DNA of 64,000 nt from CAVSKL01 sp963728475 [NCBI: Candidatus Eiseniibacteriota bacterium] (GCA_963728475.1 CAVSKL010000004.1:496001-560000), one strand, 5' to 3'. Shown: positions 45,508 to 53,680, numbered from the stretch's first letter. Notes: generated by a model not told the origin, from the letters alone. Made by a program: numbers and translations.

Positions 45508-47187
45508 ATGAACGAGGATATTCAACGCGACGAGCTGGAGCTGGACGTGGTGTTCGTGGGGGCGGGACCGTCCGGGCTGGCCGGCGCGGTGCATCTCGCC
45601 GACCTCATCGCCGATCACAACCGCCGGGTGGAGGCGGGGCAGGAAGCGCGCAAGCTCGAGCCCGCGATCGCGGTGATCGAGAAGGCGGCCGAGCCCGGCG
45701 CCCACATGCTCTCCGGAGCGGTCATGGATCCCCGGGGCCTGGACGCGCTCATTCCGAACTGGCGGGAGGAAGGCTGCCCGGTGGAGTCGGAGGTCACCGA
45801 CGACGCCATGCTCTACCTCACCGCCGGCCGCGCGATCAAGTCGCCCCTCACTCCGCCCCCCCTCCAGAATCACGGCAACTACGTGGTCTCGCTCTACCAT
45901 CTGGTGCGCTGGTTGGCCGGGGAGGCGGAGAAGCGCGGGGTGGACGTGTTCCCGGGCTTTCCGGCGGCGGCCCTCCTCACCGAGGGGGCGCAGATCACCG
46001 GGGTGCGCACCGGGGACAAGGGCATCGACAAGCACGGGAACCGCAAGTCGAACTTCGAGCCGGGCGTGGACATCAAGGCCAAGGTCACCGTGCTCGCCGA
46101 GGGCACCCGCGGAAATCTCACCAAGCAGCTGGTGCGCGACCGGAACCTGGAGGGAACCAACCCCCAGACCTACGGGACCGGCATCAAGGAGGTGTGGAAG
46201 GTGCCGGCGGGGCGGATCAAGCCGGGCGCGGTCTACCACACCCTGGGGTGGCCGCTTCCCGCCGGCGTCTACGGCGGCGGCTGGATCTACGGCATGGCCG
46301 GCGACAAGGTCTCGGTCGGATACGTGGTGGGGCTCGACTACGGCAACCCCTATACCGATCCCCATCACGAGTTCCAGAAGTACAAGACCCACCCCTTCGT
46401 GAAGGCGATCCTGGACGGGGGGGAGATGCTCACCTACGGGGCGAAAACGGTCCCCCTGGGCGGCTGGTACTCCATGCCCAGGCGGGTGCTCCCGGGGGCG
46501 CTGATCGTGGGGGACTCCGCCGCCTTCCTGAACGCGGAACGCCTGAAGGGCGTGCACCTCGCCATCGAGAGCGGGATGATGGCGGCGAAGGCGATCTACG
46601 AGGCCCTGAAGGCGGAGGACTACTCCGAGGCCTCGCTCTCCCACTACGACGCGCTCTTCTCCACCAGCCCCGCGCGGGCCGAGCTGCTGAGCGTGCGGAA
46701 CTTCCACCAGGGGTTCCGGAACGGCCGCTGGGCGGGAGTCCTGAACGCGGGGGTGCTCCTGGTCACCGGAGGGAAGGGTTTCGGCGAGGCGACCGGGGTG
46801 ATTCCCGACTACAAGCACATGAGGCGCAGGGCGGGGGAGCGGCCGCCCGCGCCGGTCAAGTTCGACGGCAAGCTCACCTTCGATAAGCTCACCGACGTGT
46901 ACAAGTCGGGGACGGTGCACGAAGAGGACCAGCCGTCGCACCTGGTGGTCAACGACACCGACATCTGCGCGGGACGCTGCGTGGAGGAGTACGGGAACCC
47001 CTGCCAGTACTTCTGCCCCGCCGCGGTGTACGAGATGGTGAAGGGGGACGCCCCGTCGGGGAAGCAGCTGCAGATCAACGCCTCGAACTGCGTGCATTGC
47101 AAGACCTGCGACATCATGGACCCCTACGCCATCATCACCTGGGTTCCCCCCGAGGGCGGCGGGGGACCCAAGTACGTGGATCTCTGA
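45508..47187 (+). CDS. Electron transfer flavoprotein-ubiquinone oxidoreductase
   Basis: A 559-residue flavoprotein that passes electrons from reduced ETF to the quinone pool. FVGAGPSGLAGAVHLA is the FAD-binding loop; GAHMLSGAVMDPRGLDALIP and the region around SRGD-like segments follow the family. The C-terminal 4Fe-4S ligands are Cys residues in CVEEYGNPCQYFC and CVHCKTCDI. The protein is full length. ETF alpha and beta subunits are not in this window. The aldehyde dehydrogenase gene follows after 65 nt. Confidence 0.95.
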   Translation: MNEDIQRDELELDVVFVGAGPSGLAGAVHLADLIADHNRRVEAGQEARKLEPAIAVIEKAAEPGAHMLSGAVMDPRGLDALIPNWREEGCPVESEVTDDAMLYLTAGRAIKSPLTPPPLQNHGNYVVSLYHLVRWLAGEAEKRGVDVFPGFPAAALLTEGAQITGVRTGDKGIDKHGNRKSNFEPGVDIKAKVTVLAEGTRGNLTKQLVRDRNLEGTNPQTYGTGIKEVWKVPAGRIKPGAVYHTLGWPLPAGVYGGGWIYGMAGDKVSVGYVVGLDYGNPYTDPHHEFQKYKTHPFVKAILDGGEMLTYGAKTVPLGGWYSMPRRVLPGALIVGDSAAFLNAERLKGVHLAIESGMMAAKAIYEALKAEDYSEASLSHYDALFSTSPARAELLSVRNFHQGFRNGRWAGVLNAGVLLVTGGKGFGEATGVIPDYKHMRRRAGERPPAPVKFDGKLTFDKLTDVYKSGTVHEEDQPSHLVVNDTDICAGRCVEEYGNPCQYFCPAAVYEMVKGDAPSGKQLQINASNCVHCKTCDIMDPYAIITWVPPEGGGGPKYVDL

Positions 47188-47252
47188 TCCTCCCCTGGAT
47201 CGTCCCGGATGGAATCAGGCCGCCGTTGCGCGGCCGGAACTGGAGTTGAGCC

Positions 47253-48719
47253 ATGTCCGATCCGAAGGAGGCCGCGATCCGGCCCGGGAAACTCTTCATC
47301 GGCGGGGAGTGGGGGGACGCGGCCTCGGGAAAGACCTTCGAGACCGTGAATCCGGCCACCGAGGAGGTGCTGGCCACGGTGGCCGAAGCGGGGCCCGAGG
47401 ACGTGGACCGGGCGGTGGCCGAGGCGCGGGCCGCCTTCGACCGGACCTGGCGGAACACCCCCGGGGCCGAGCGCGGCCGGATCCTGGCGCGGGTGGCCGA
47501 GCTCATCCTGAACAACCGGGACGAGCTGGCGCTCCTCGAGACCCGCGACCAGGGGAAGGTGATCTTCGAGTCGTCGAAGGTGGACGTCCCCATGGCCGCC
47601 GACACCTTCCACTACTACGCGGGCTGGGCGACCAAGCTCCACGGCCGCACGATCCCGGTCCGCCCCGACTTCCTCAACTACACGGTGGCCGAACCCTACG
47701 GGGTGGTAGGCCAGATCATCCCCTGGAATTTTCCGCTCCTGATGGCGGCGTGGAAGCTGGGACCGGCCCTGGCCGCGGGGAACACCGTGGTGTTGAAGCC
47801 GGCGGAACAGACGCCCCTGTCCGCGCTCCGGCTGGGGGAACTCCTGACCGAGGCCGGCCTCCCGCCGGGGGTGGTGAACATCGTGCCGGGGGCGGGTCCG
47901 GTGGCGGGGGCGGCCTTGGCCGCGCACCCGGGGGTGAACCGGCTCGCCTTCACTGGCTCCACCGGGGTGGGGCGGGCGATCATGCGGGCGTCGGCGGACC
48001 TTCCGCGCCCGGTGTCGCTGGAGCTGGGGGGTAAGTCGCCGAACGTGGTGTTTGCCGACGCCGACCTCGAGGCCGCGGCCAAGGGGGCGGTGCTGGGGAT
48101 CTTCTACAACAAGGGCGAGGCCTGCACCGCGGGAAGCCGGCTCTTCGTGGAGCGTACGGTGGCCGGCGAGTTTGCCCGGACGGTGGCGGCGAGGGCGGCC
48201 CGGTCGCGCCCCGGGGACCCGCTCGACCCCAAGACCAAGATCGGGCCGCTGGTCTCCGCCGCCCAGCGGGACCGGGTGGAGCGTTACGTGAAGATCGGCC
48301 GGGAAGAGGGGGCGCGGGTCCTGATGGGCGGCGGTCGCGCCGTGGTGGGGGACGGCCGGGGCTACTTCTACGAACCCACCATCTTCACCGACGTGACCAA
48401 CACCATGACCATCGCCCGGGAGGAGATCTTCGGGCCGGTGCTCTCGGTGATCCCCTTCGACGGCGAGGAGGACCTGGTGGCCATGGCCAACGACAACCCT
48501 TACGGCCTGGCCGCGGGGGTCTGGACCCGGGACGTGGGCAAGGCCCACCGGGTGGCGGCGGCGTTGGAGGCGGGCACGGTCTGGATCAATTCCTACGGCC
48601 TCTACAACGCCGCGGTGCCGTTCGGCGGCACCAAGCAGTCCGGCTTCGGCCGGGAGTTGGGCGAAGAGGGGGTGCGCGCCTACACCCGGACCAAGTCGGT
48701 ATGGGTGGGACTGGCGTAG
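47253..48719 (+). CDS. NAD(P)-dependent aldehyde dehydrogenase
   Basis: A 488-residue ALDH. PWNFPLLMAAWKLGPALAAGN and FTGSTGVGR are cofactor-binding motifs; ELGGKSPN carries the general base Glu and GEACTAGSR the catalytic Cys. The C-terminus PFGGTKQSGFGRELGEEG is typical of betaine/aldehyde dehydrogenases. Substrate unknown. It is 65 nt from the ETF-QO gene. Confidence 0.93.
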   Translation: MSDPKEAAIRPGKLFIGGEWGDAASGKTFETVNPATEEVLATVAEAGPEDVDRAVAEARAAFDRTWRNTPGAERGRILARVAELILNNRDELALLETRDQGKVIFESSKVDVPMAADTFHYYAGWATKLHGRTIPVRPDFLNYTVAEPYGVVGQIIPWNFPLLMAAWKLGPALAAGNTVVLKPAEQTPLSALRLGELLTEAGLPPGVVNIVPGAGPVAGAALAAHPGVNRLAFTGSTGVGRAIMRASADLPRPVSLELGGKSPNVVFADADLEAAAKGAVLGIFYNKGEACTAGSRLFVERTVAGEFARTVAARAARSRPGDPLDPKTKIGPLVSAAQRDRVERYVKIGREEGARVLMGGGRAVVGDGRGYFYEPTIFTDVTNTMTIAREEIFGPVLSVIPFDGEEDLVAMANDNPYGLAAGVWTRDVGKAHRVAAALEAGTVWINSYGLYNAAVPFGGTKQSGFGRELGEEGVRAYTRTKSVWVGLA

Positions 48720-48727
48720 GCGGCGAC

Positions 48728-49654
48728 GTGCCCGTTTCCGGAGACCTCGACCGCCGGGTCCGGCTGGCCGCCTTTGCGTTCCTCGAGGAACAAACGATTC
48801 GCCACGGCGAAGTCCTGCCCCGGGACATCCTGGCGCGGGGGTTCGACTGGCAAGGGACCCGGGTCCCGTTCCTGGGGCCGCAGGGCATCTTCAAGCCGGC
48901 GGTCCTGCCGTACATCCCGCTCAGCATCACCACCGCCCCCGAGGTCCCGGGCAAACCCCGCCCTTACGACGATGAACATCGCCCCGACGGGTTGCTCCGC
49001 TACCGGTATCGCGGGACCGATCCGAGCCATCGGGACAACGCCGGCCTGCGCGAGGCCTATCGGAGCCGGACCCCGCTCATCTATTTCTTCGGCCTGGTCC
49101 CGGGCCGGTATCTCCCGGTATGGCCGGTCTTCATCGAACACGACGACCCGGCGGAACTCTGCTTCCACGTGACCGTGGATGACCGGCGGCTCTATTCGTT
49201 CGCGGAGGCGGAGGCCTCGGACCGGGTCGCCGAATCCAGACGCGCCTATGTGACGGTGCTGACCCAGCAGCGGGTGCACCAGACCGGCTTCCGGGAACGG
49301 GTGCTGCGGGCATACCGCGAGCAGTGCGGAATCTGCCGCCTGCGCCACGCCGAGCTCCTGGAGGCCGCGCACATCCTTCCGGACAAGCATCCGCGCGGCG
49401 AGCCGGTGGTCACCAACGGGATCGCGCTCTGCCGCCTGCACCACGCCGCCTTCGACCGGAACTTCATCGGCGTGCGGCCGGACTCGGTGATCGAGGTCCG
49501 GCGCGACATCCTCGAGGAGGAGGACGGACCCATGCTCCTCCACGGGTTGAAGGGCTTCCACGGAGCGCTGCTCCATACCCCGGCGGCACCGCGCAGCCGG
49601 CCCAATCCCGAGTTCCTGCGGGAGCGGTACGCGCTCTTCAGACAGGCGCTCTGA
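48728..49654 (+). CDS. HNH endonuclease domain protein
   Basis: About 308 residues. The C-terminal HNH fold is clear: CGICRLRHAELLEAAHILP, then NGIALCRLHHAAFD, giving the C-x2-C, H, N and C-x2-H-H pattern. The N-terminal 200 residues resemble those of putative restriction enzymes of the COG3440 type (VPFLGPQGIFKPAVL). No methyltransferase is next to it, so it might be a solitary defence nuclease with a modification-dependent target. The start is GTG 48728 (ATG 48701 inside the ALDH gene is possible). Confidence 0.8.
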   Translation: MPVSGDLDRRVRLAAFAFLEEQTIRHGEVLPRDILARGFDWQGTRVPFLGPQGIFKPAVLPYIPLSITTAPEVPGKPRPYDDEHRPDGLLRYRYRGTDPSHRDNAGLREAYRSRTPLIYFFGLVPGRYLPVWPVFIEHDDPAELCFHVTVDDRRLYSFAEAEASDRVAESRRAYVTVLTQQRVHQTGFRERVLRAYREQCGICRLRHAELLEAAHILPDKHPRGEPVVTNGIALCRLHHAAFDRNFIGVRPDSVIEVRRDILEEEDGPMLLHGLKGFHGALLHTPAAPRSRPNPEFLRERYALFRQAL

Positions 49655-49679
49655 CCGGCGCCGGGGACCCCGGGAAACA

Positions 49680-49716
49680 CCCGGGTATCTCATCGTATTG
49701 CAGATAGATACCCGGG
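49680..49716. terminator. Inverted repeat between convergent HNH and cytochrome genes
   Basis: CCCGGGTATCT (49680-49690) and AGATACCCGGG (49706-49716) pair over 11 bp; ATC/GAT inside extend the stem past a bulge. There is no T tract. It lies between convergent genes ending at 49654 and 49788, so a bidirectional terminator or mRNA-end stabiliser is likely. The arms share CCCGGGTATC with the repeat cores at 6340 and elsewhere. Confidence 0.5.
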
Positions 49717-49787
49717 CAGTCGCGTTTCGTCAGCCCGCCGCCGGGCGGCCGGGCGGGCGGACCGGCCCCCCGGAGCGCGACGGACCT

Positions 49788-51287
49788 TCAGCGGTCCAGC
49801 TTCACCATGCGGGCGACGGCGGTGGACCCTCCGGTGGTGACACGGGCGAAGTAGACCCCCGCCGGCGCCGGGGTTCCGGCGTCGTCCCGCCCGTCCCAGA
49901 CCAGGGTGTGCCGCCCCGGGGTCTGGGCGGCCGCGGTCAGCACCCGCACCCGCCGCCCCGAGGCGTCGAACACCGCGAGCAGGATCGGCGTGTCGTCGGC
50001 CACCGAGTAGTGGATCTCGGTGCGAACGCGGAAGGGGTTGGGGGCGGGCGCCACCCGCGCTCCCGGCCCCTCGCCCAACCCGCCGTCCGCGACGCCGGTC
50101 ACCACCAGCCCGTGCGGCCCCGCCCCTGAGGGGGTGTAGCCGTGGCACACGTCGCAGTTCCTCAGGGTGCCGGCATGACCCTGGAGCGCGGCGGCCTGGA
50201 GATTGTCCCGCGCCTCCCGCGAGGGGAGGATGGCGTGGGGGCTGTTGTGACAGGTGGGGCAATAGAGGTTCCCGTGGCCTCTGGAGTTCCGGTAGAGGGT
50301 ATTGGCCTCCTCGGCGTGGGCGGTGCCGTGGCAATCGCCGCAGCGAGGTTCCTGGAGCCACGGCTGGCGGCCGTTCTTGATGGTCTCGGCCACGTCGCGC
50401 ACGCTCCCGTGGCAGTTCTGGCAGACCAGGCCGAAGTCGGTGGCCATGGTGCCGCGCAGGCACTGGGTGGTGGGACCCGGGTGACATTGGTAGCAGTTGT
50501 TGGTCTCCTCGGAGTGCTGGTCGTGCATGGCCTCGGAAAGGCTGGGGAGGTTCGGCATGCCGGGGGTTCCGAGAGCGTTGCTGGCGTGGCAGCTCGCGCA
50601 CAGGACCGGCGTGGAAGTCGCGAGATGGGTGCCGTTCTCGTTGTCGTGAAGCCGGAGGATGGCGTGCTCCACCGTCTCGCCGGTACCGGGGTGGTGGCAG
50701 TTGGAGCACATCATCTCGTTCGAGATCGGCAGCACGATCCGGGTCTCGGCGATCTTCGCCGCCCCGTCGTAAGCCTCCAGGATCCCGAGCTGGAACGGGG
50801 CCGGGTTCACCAGGTCGTTGTCGGTGAAGGGGGTGAGGGGGATCCCGAAGGCGTCGAAGTGGTCGGACTTGGGATCGAGATTGCCGGAGAGACCCTTCCC
50901 GGCCAGGCCGACGTTGTCCGGAAGCGATGCCCCGAAGATCTGCGGGGCGTAGGTCCAGAAGTCGGTCTTTCCCACCGAGTACGTGTTGTTCTCAATCCGG
51001 TAGGTGACGGTATAGGGGTTCACCACGATCCCCGGCAAGGTGGACGCCGACCCGCGGAGGATGATCACGGCCCAGACGTTGTTGTACGGGGGAAGCACGG
51101 TCAAGTCCTGGAACCGGGCGTTCGCGCAGTGCATCCCGAGGTCGTTCCAGCCGATCACGATGTACGGTCCGAGGGCGGCCGGGGCGGCATCGTAGGGCGG
51201 GGGCGAGGCGAGGGCGGTGGGCACGGCGGTCAGGGCGAGGATCAGGACCAGCACGGCGAAAGCAGACCGACGGCGGATGGGAAGCAT
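49788..51287 (-). CDS. Secreted heptaheme cytochrome c with sorting domain
   Basis: A 499-residue protein. Residues 1-28 form a signal peptide. About 38-190 is a beta-rich N-terminal region with the segment GWNDLGMHC, which I recall from other large multiheme cytochromes. Seven CxxCH heme sites follow at 194, 230, 265, 289, 316, 343 and 378. Residues 412-499 are a sorting/FlgD-like domain (APNPFRVR ... VFDASGRRVRVL ... GVYFARV). It would carry electrons at or outside the outer membrane. The start is ATG 51287 with GGAGGAAAAG upstream. Heme attachment needs reduced cysteines, which links it in idea to the thiol oxidoreductase just upstream. Confidence 0.88.
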   Translation of the reverse strand: MLPIRRRSAFAVLVLILALTAVPTALASPPPYDAAPAALGPYIVIGWNDLGMHCANARFQDLTVLPPYNNVWAVIILRGSASTLPGIVVNPYTVTYRIENNTYSVGKTDFWTYAPQIFGASLPDNVGLAGKGLSGNLDPKSDHFDAFGIPLTPFTDNDLVNPAPFQLGILEAYDGAAKIAETRIVLPISNEMMCSNCHHPGTGETVEHAILRLHDNENGTHLATSTPVLCASCHASNALGTPGMPNLPSLSEAMHDQHSEETNNCYQCHPGPTTQCLRGTMATDFGLVCQNCHGSVRDVAETIKNGRQPWLQEPRCGDCHGTAHAEEANTLYRNSRGHGNLYCPTCHNSPHAILPSREARDNLQAAALQGHAGTLRNCDVCHGYTPSGAGPHGLVVTGVADGGLGEGPGARVAPAPNPFRVRTEIHYSVADDTPILLAVFDASGRRVRVLTAAAQTPGRHTLVWDGRDDAGTPAPAGVYFARVTTGGSTAVARMVKLDR

Positions 51288-51618
51288 GTTCTTTTCCTCC
51301 ACGGACCCGGTTTCGAGAACCGCCGAACCGGTTCCGGGGCCGGGGGCACGGGCCCTCCGCCGGAACCGGAAAGAGCGTGGCATCGTGTGTTCCCGAGGAA
51401 TGGACGCCGGAGGAGAAAGGGATAGGCGGAGAATCCGGTCCCCGCCCCATGGGGTGCGCGGACCGGTAGCGGGAGGAACGGGGGCACCGTCTCACCGAAT
51501 CTTCCCGGCCCGCGGACGATTCGTCAATGAGCGCGATCAAGAGGGCGATCCGTGTCAGGACCGGTCGACCGGTCCCCGGAGAGCGGCGCCGGCGCAAGCC
51601 GAACGGCCGGCCTGGGGG
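51288..51618. other. Intergenic region upstream of the heptaheme cytochrome
   Basis: No gene is supported in these 331 bp. It holds a perfect 10-bp inverted repeat (CCGGTTCCGG 51328-51337; CCGGAACCGG 51360-51369) about 40 nt before the cytochrome start, and a perfect 18-bp palindrome, GGACCGGTCGACCGGTCC (51558-51575), about 45 nt after the selenoprotein stop. The latter may end the selenoprotein transcript. I see no clear promoter. Confidence 0.55.
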
Positions 51619-52359
51619 CTAGTTCCCGCTCGAGTCCCGTTTCACCGCCCCGGCCTGGCGGACCAGGGTCTCGAGGACCGGGTACGGCTGCGCCCCCACC
51701 ACGAACCGGCCCCCGGCCTCGAAGGTGGGAACCGCGTTCACCCCCCGGCCGGTGGCCCGGGCCCAGTCCGCGTCGACCGCCCGGCTGAAGGTCCGCCGGT
51801 CGAGCACCCGGGCCGCTTCCTCGCGATCGAGTCCTACCGAGGAGGCCAGGTCGAGCAGCACCGCCCGGTTCCCGATGTTCCGCCCCTCGGCGAAGTAGGC
51901 GCGGAAGGCGGCGTCGTTGAACGCGGGGCCCTTCCCCTCGGACTCGGCCCACTTCCCCAGCTCCTGGGCCAAGCGGCTGTTGAAGGTGGAGTCGCGGTCG
52001 GCCATGGGGAGCCCCTCCTCCGCGGCCAGCGCCTTGAGCCGGGCCTGGGAGGCGGCGATCCGCCGCGCGGCCCCCGCCCCTCCCCCGAACAGCTCGGCGA
52101 GGCTTATCCCGTCTCCGGGCGTATCGGGGTGGAGCGGGAAGTGCACGTAATCCACGCGTACGTCGTATTCCTTCTGGAGTTTCTCAACACGGACCGTGCT
52201 GAGGTAGCACCAGGGTCAGACGTAGTCGCTGTAGACGACGAGAACGACGGGAGAGGCTCCCGCCTTGCCGGCGTGAGGTGACGACATGACGGCCCCGGTG
52301 GTGACGAGAAGGGCGGCGACGGCCGTGCCCAGGGCACGGCGCAGGGCGAACGAAGGCAT
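51619..52359 (-). CDS. Selenocysteine-containing DsbA/FrnE-family thiol oxidoreductase
   Basis: A 246-residue exported thioredoxin-fold protein whose in-frame TGA (52216-52218, codon 48) is read here as selenocysteine. Start ATG 52359 follows AAAGGAA. Residues 1-35 are a signal peptide (RR, then GTAVAALLVTTGAV). The strand VVLVVYSDYV leads into Sec48-Pro49-Trp50-Cys51-Tyr-Leu, the exact place of the Cys-Pro-Trp-Cys active site. An alpha-helical insert follows, and the fold ends with the cis-proline loop AVPTF (P211). Reading without Sec leaves only a C-terminal piece that lacks the active site. A SECIS-type hairpin follows the TGA at once, and selA is present at 906. Predicted periplasmic disulfide or reductase role; the partner is unknown, but the cytochrome next door is a candidate client. 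Confidence 0.9.
52183..52203 (-). promoter_or_regulatory. SECIS element of the selenoprotein gene
   Basis: Read on the minus strand, the 9-bp stem CTCAGCACG / CGTGTTGAG (one G-U pair) closes on GTC, so the apex reads G-GUC-C. The stem starts 12 nt and the apex 22 nt after the TGA. Bacterial SelB-binding hairpins lie in this range and present a G-U in a small loop; the E. coli fdhF loop also contains GGUC. The hairpin lies inside the coding sequence (codons 53-59), as is usual in bacteria. Confidence 0.8.
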
Positions 52360-52456
52360 GAGGTTCCTTTCACGCAGGCCGAACACGACCCGATCGGTCG
52401 AGTATGGCAGGACGCGGCCCCGGAGTCCATCCGCGGGTGCCCCGCCCCGCTCCGGC

Positions 52457-52610
52457 TCAATCGGACCCGGCCGTCCCCGCCCCGACCGGCTTGGTCCCGG
52501 ACGGCCGCGCCGCCGCCCGCCTGGGCGCCGCCCGCGCGAATCCGCCGTACTTCTTGAGTTCCTTCAGCCGGCACGCGGTAGAGATCCCGGGGGTGCGGCT
52601 GGGTGTTCAT
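52457..52610 (-). pseudogene. Small frameshifted ORF upstream of the selenoprotein
   Basis: ATG 52610 is preceded by a strong GAGGAGG at ideal spacing. The first 14 codons (MNTQPHPRDLYRVP) are mostly GC-ending; beyond them this frame switches to poor codons (GCT GAA GGA ACT CAA). At that point the +1 frame takes over with GC-ending codons and gives LKELKKYGGFARAAPRRAA up to a TGA at 52459-52457, in all about 50 residues. This looks like a small gene with a one-base indel, a sequencing error, or a programmed +1 shift. I do not recognise the product. Confidence 0.35.
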
Positions 52611-52747
52611 GGGCCCTCCTCGGGCCCGGCGGGCGGCGCCGGAAAGATGATCAATACGATACATTCTATTTCGTTGTGAAGAACCGATTTGCTATGAATG
52701 TTGAGTAGCACACCCCGGGGTAGGCGGCAAGGGGCGGGGAACGGCGA
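52611..52747. promoter_or_regulatory. AT-rich upstream region of the selenoprotein operon
   Basis: The stretch 52645-52700 is strikingly AT-rich for this genome. On the minus strand it contains TAGAAT (52668-52663), a good -10, without a clear -35 at 17 bp, and TATCGTATTGAT just downstream. This is the likely promoter and operator region for the small ORF and the selenoprotein gene, giving a leader of about 300 nt to the latter. Confidence 0.4.
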
Positions 52748-53680
52748 CTACCCGGTTTCGATCCGCTCCCCACCGGAGTAGACGTTGAACCGGTCGCCGC
52801 GGAGGAATCCGATCAGGGTGAGGCCGTGCTCGCGGGCCAGGTCCACCGCCAGCGTGGTGGGCGCCCCCACTGCGGCCAGGAACGGGATCCCGGCCAGGAG
52901 CGCCTTCTGCACCAGCTCGAAGCTGGCGCGACCGCTCACCAGGACGATCGTGCCGCTGAGGGGCAGGCGTGCTTCCAGGAACATCGCCCCCACCACCTTG
53001 TCCATGGCGTTGTGCCGCCCGACGTCCTCGCGGGAGAGAAGCAGCTCTCCGCCGGGTTCGAAGAGCGCGCTGGCGTGGAGGCCCCCGGTGCGGGCGAATC
53101 CCTCCTGGGCGCGGCGCGCCCGCCCGGGGAGCGCGCAGAGACGTTGCCGGTCCACCCGGAAGCCGCCCACCGGACGGGCCGGGCAGGCGGTGCGGACCAG
53201 ATCCAGCGAGGCCCGTCCGCAGATCCCGCAGCTCGAGGAGGTGTAGACGTTCCGGCTGAAGCGCCCGGGATCGAAGGACGCTCCCGGCCGGAGCCGCACG
53301 TTGATCACGTTGGCGCCCGGCGAATCCGGCCCCGCCGCGCAAGGCGCGATCGACTCCACCTGGGCGGGGTCGGTAAGCACGCCTTCCGAGACCAGGAACC
53401 CCGCGGCCAGCTCGCGGTCGTGGCCGGGGGTGCGCATGGTCACCGCCACCGAGTGGCGCCGTTCGCCTCCGGCCTCTTCGACCACCACCCGCACCTCCAT
53501 CGGCTCCTCGGCGGCGACCGCTTCGGAGCGGGAGCGGGCGGCGGCTCCCTCCACCGCGATCGCCTCGCGAAGTCCGGAAACGGCGTCCCCGCCCGGGGTG
53601 CCCGGCGCCGGCGCCGGCGGCTCCACCGGCTCCGCGATCTCGGGAGGGTACGCGGGGCGGTCGGGGGAACGGTCAGCCAC
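52748..53680 (-). CDS. fdhD: Formate dehydrogenase accessory sulfurtransferase
   Basis: FdhD transfers sulfur from IscS to the molybdenum/tungsten bis-MGD cofactor, which formate dehydrogenases need. The 310-residue protein has the conserved SSSCGICGR with C151 and C154, ELAAGFLVSEG, TGGLHASALF and DVGRHNAMDK. An N-terminal extension of about 35 residues is Pro-rich. The start is GTG 53680, overlapping the stop of the dehydrogenase gene by 8 nt, so the two are coupled, as their functions predict. Confidence 0.95.
   Translation of the reverse strand: MADRSPDRPAYPPEIAEPVEPPAPAPGTPGGDAVSGLREAIAVEGAAARSRSEAVAAEEPMEVRVVVEEAGGERRHSVAVTMRTPGHDRELAAGFLVSEGVLTDPAQVESIAPCAAGPDSPGANVINVRLRPGASFDPGRFSRNVYTSSSCGICGRASLDLVRTACPARPVGGFRVDRQRLCALPGRARRAQEGFARTGGLHASALFEPGGELLLSREDVGRHNAMDKVVGAMFLEARLPLSGTIVLVSGRASFELVQKALLAGIPFLAAVGAPTTLAVDLAREHGLTLIGFLRGDRFNVYSGGERIETG

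Noticed and set aside
52611-52747. Another TGA-Sec gene starting in the AT-rich region (frame through a TGA at 52609-52607)
   Set aside because: No convincing start codon or conserved motif surrounds that TGA, and its downstream hairpin is weak; the pattern fits a frameshifted small ORF better.
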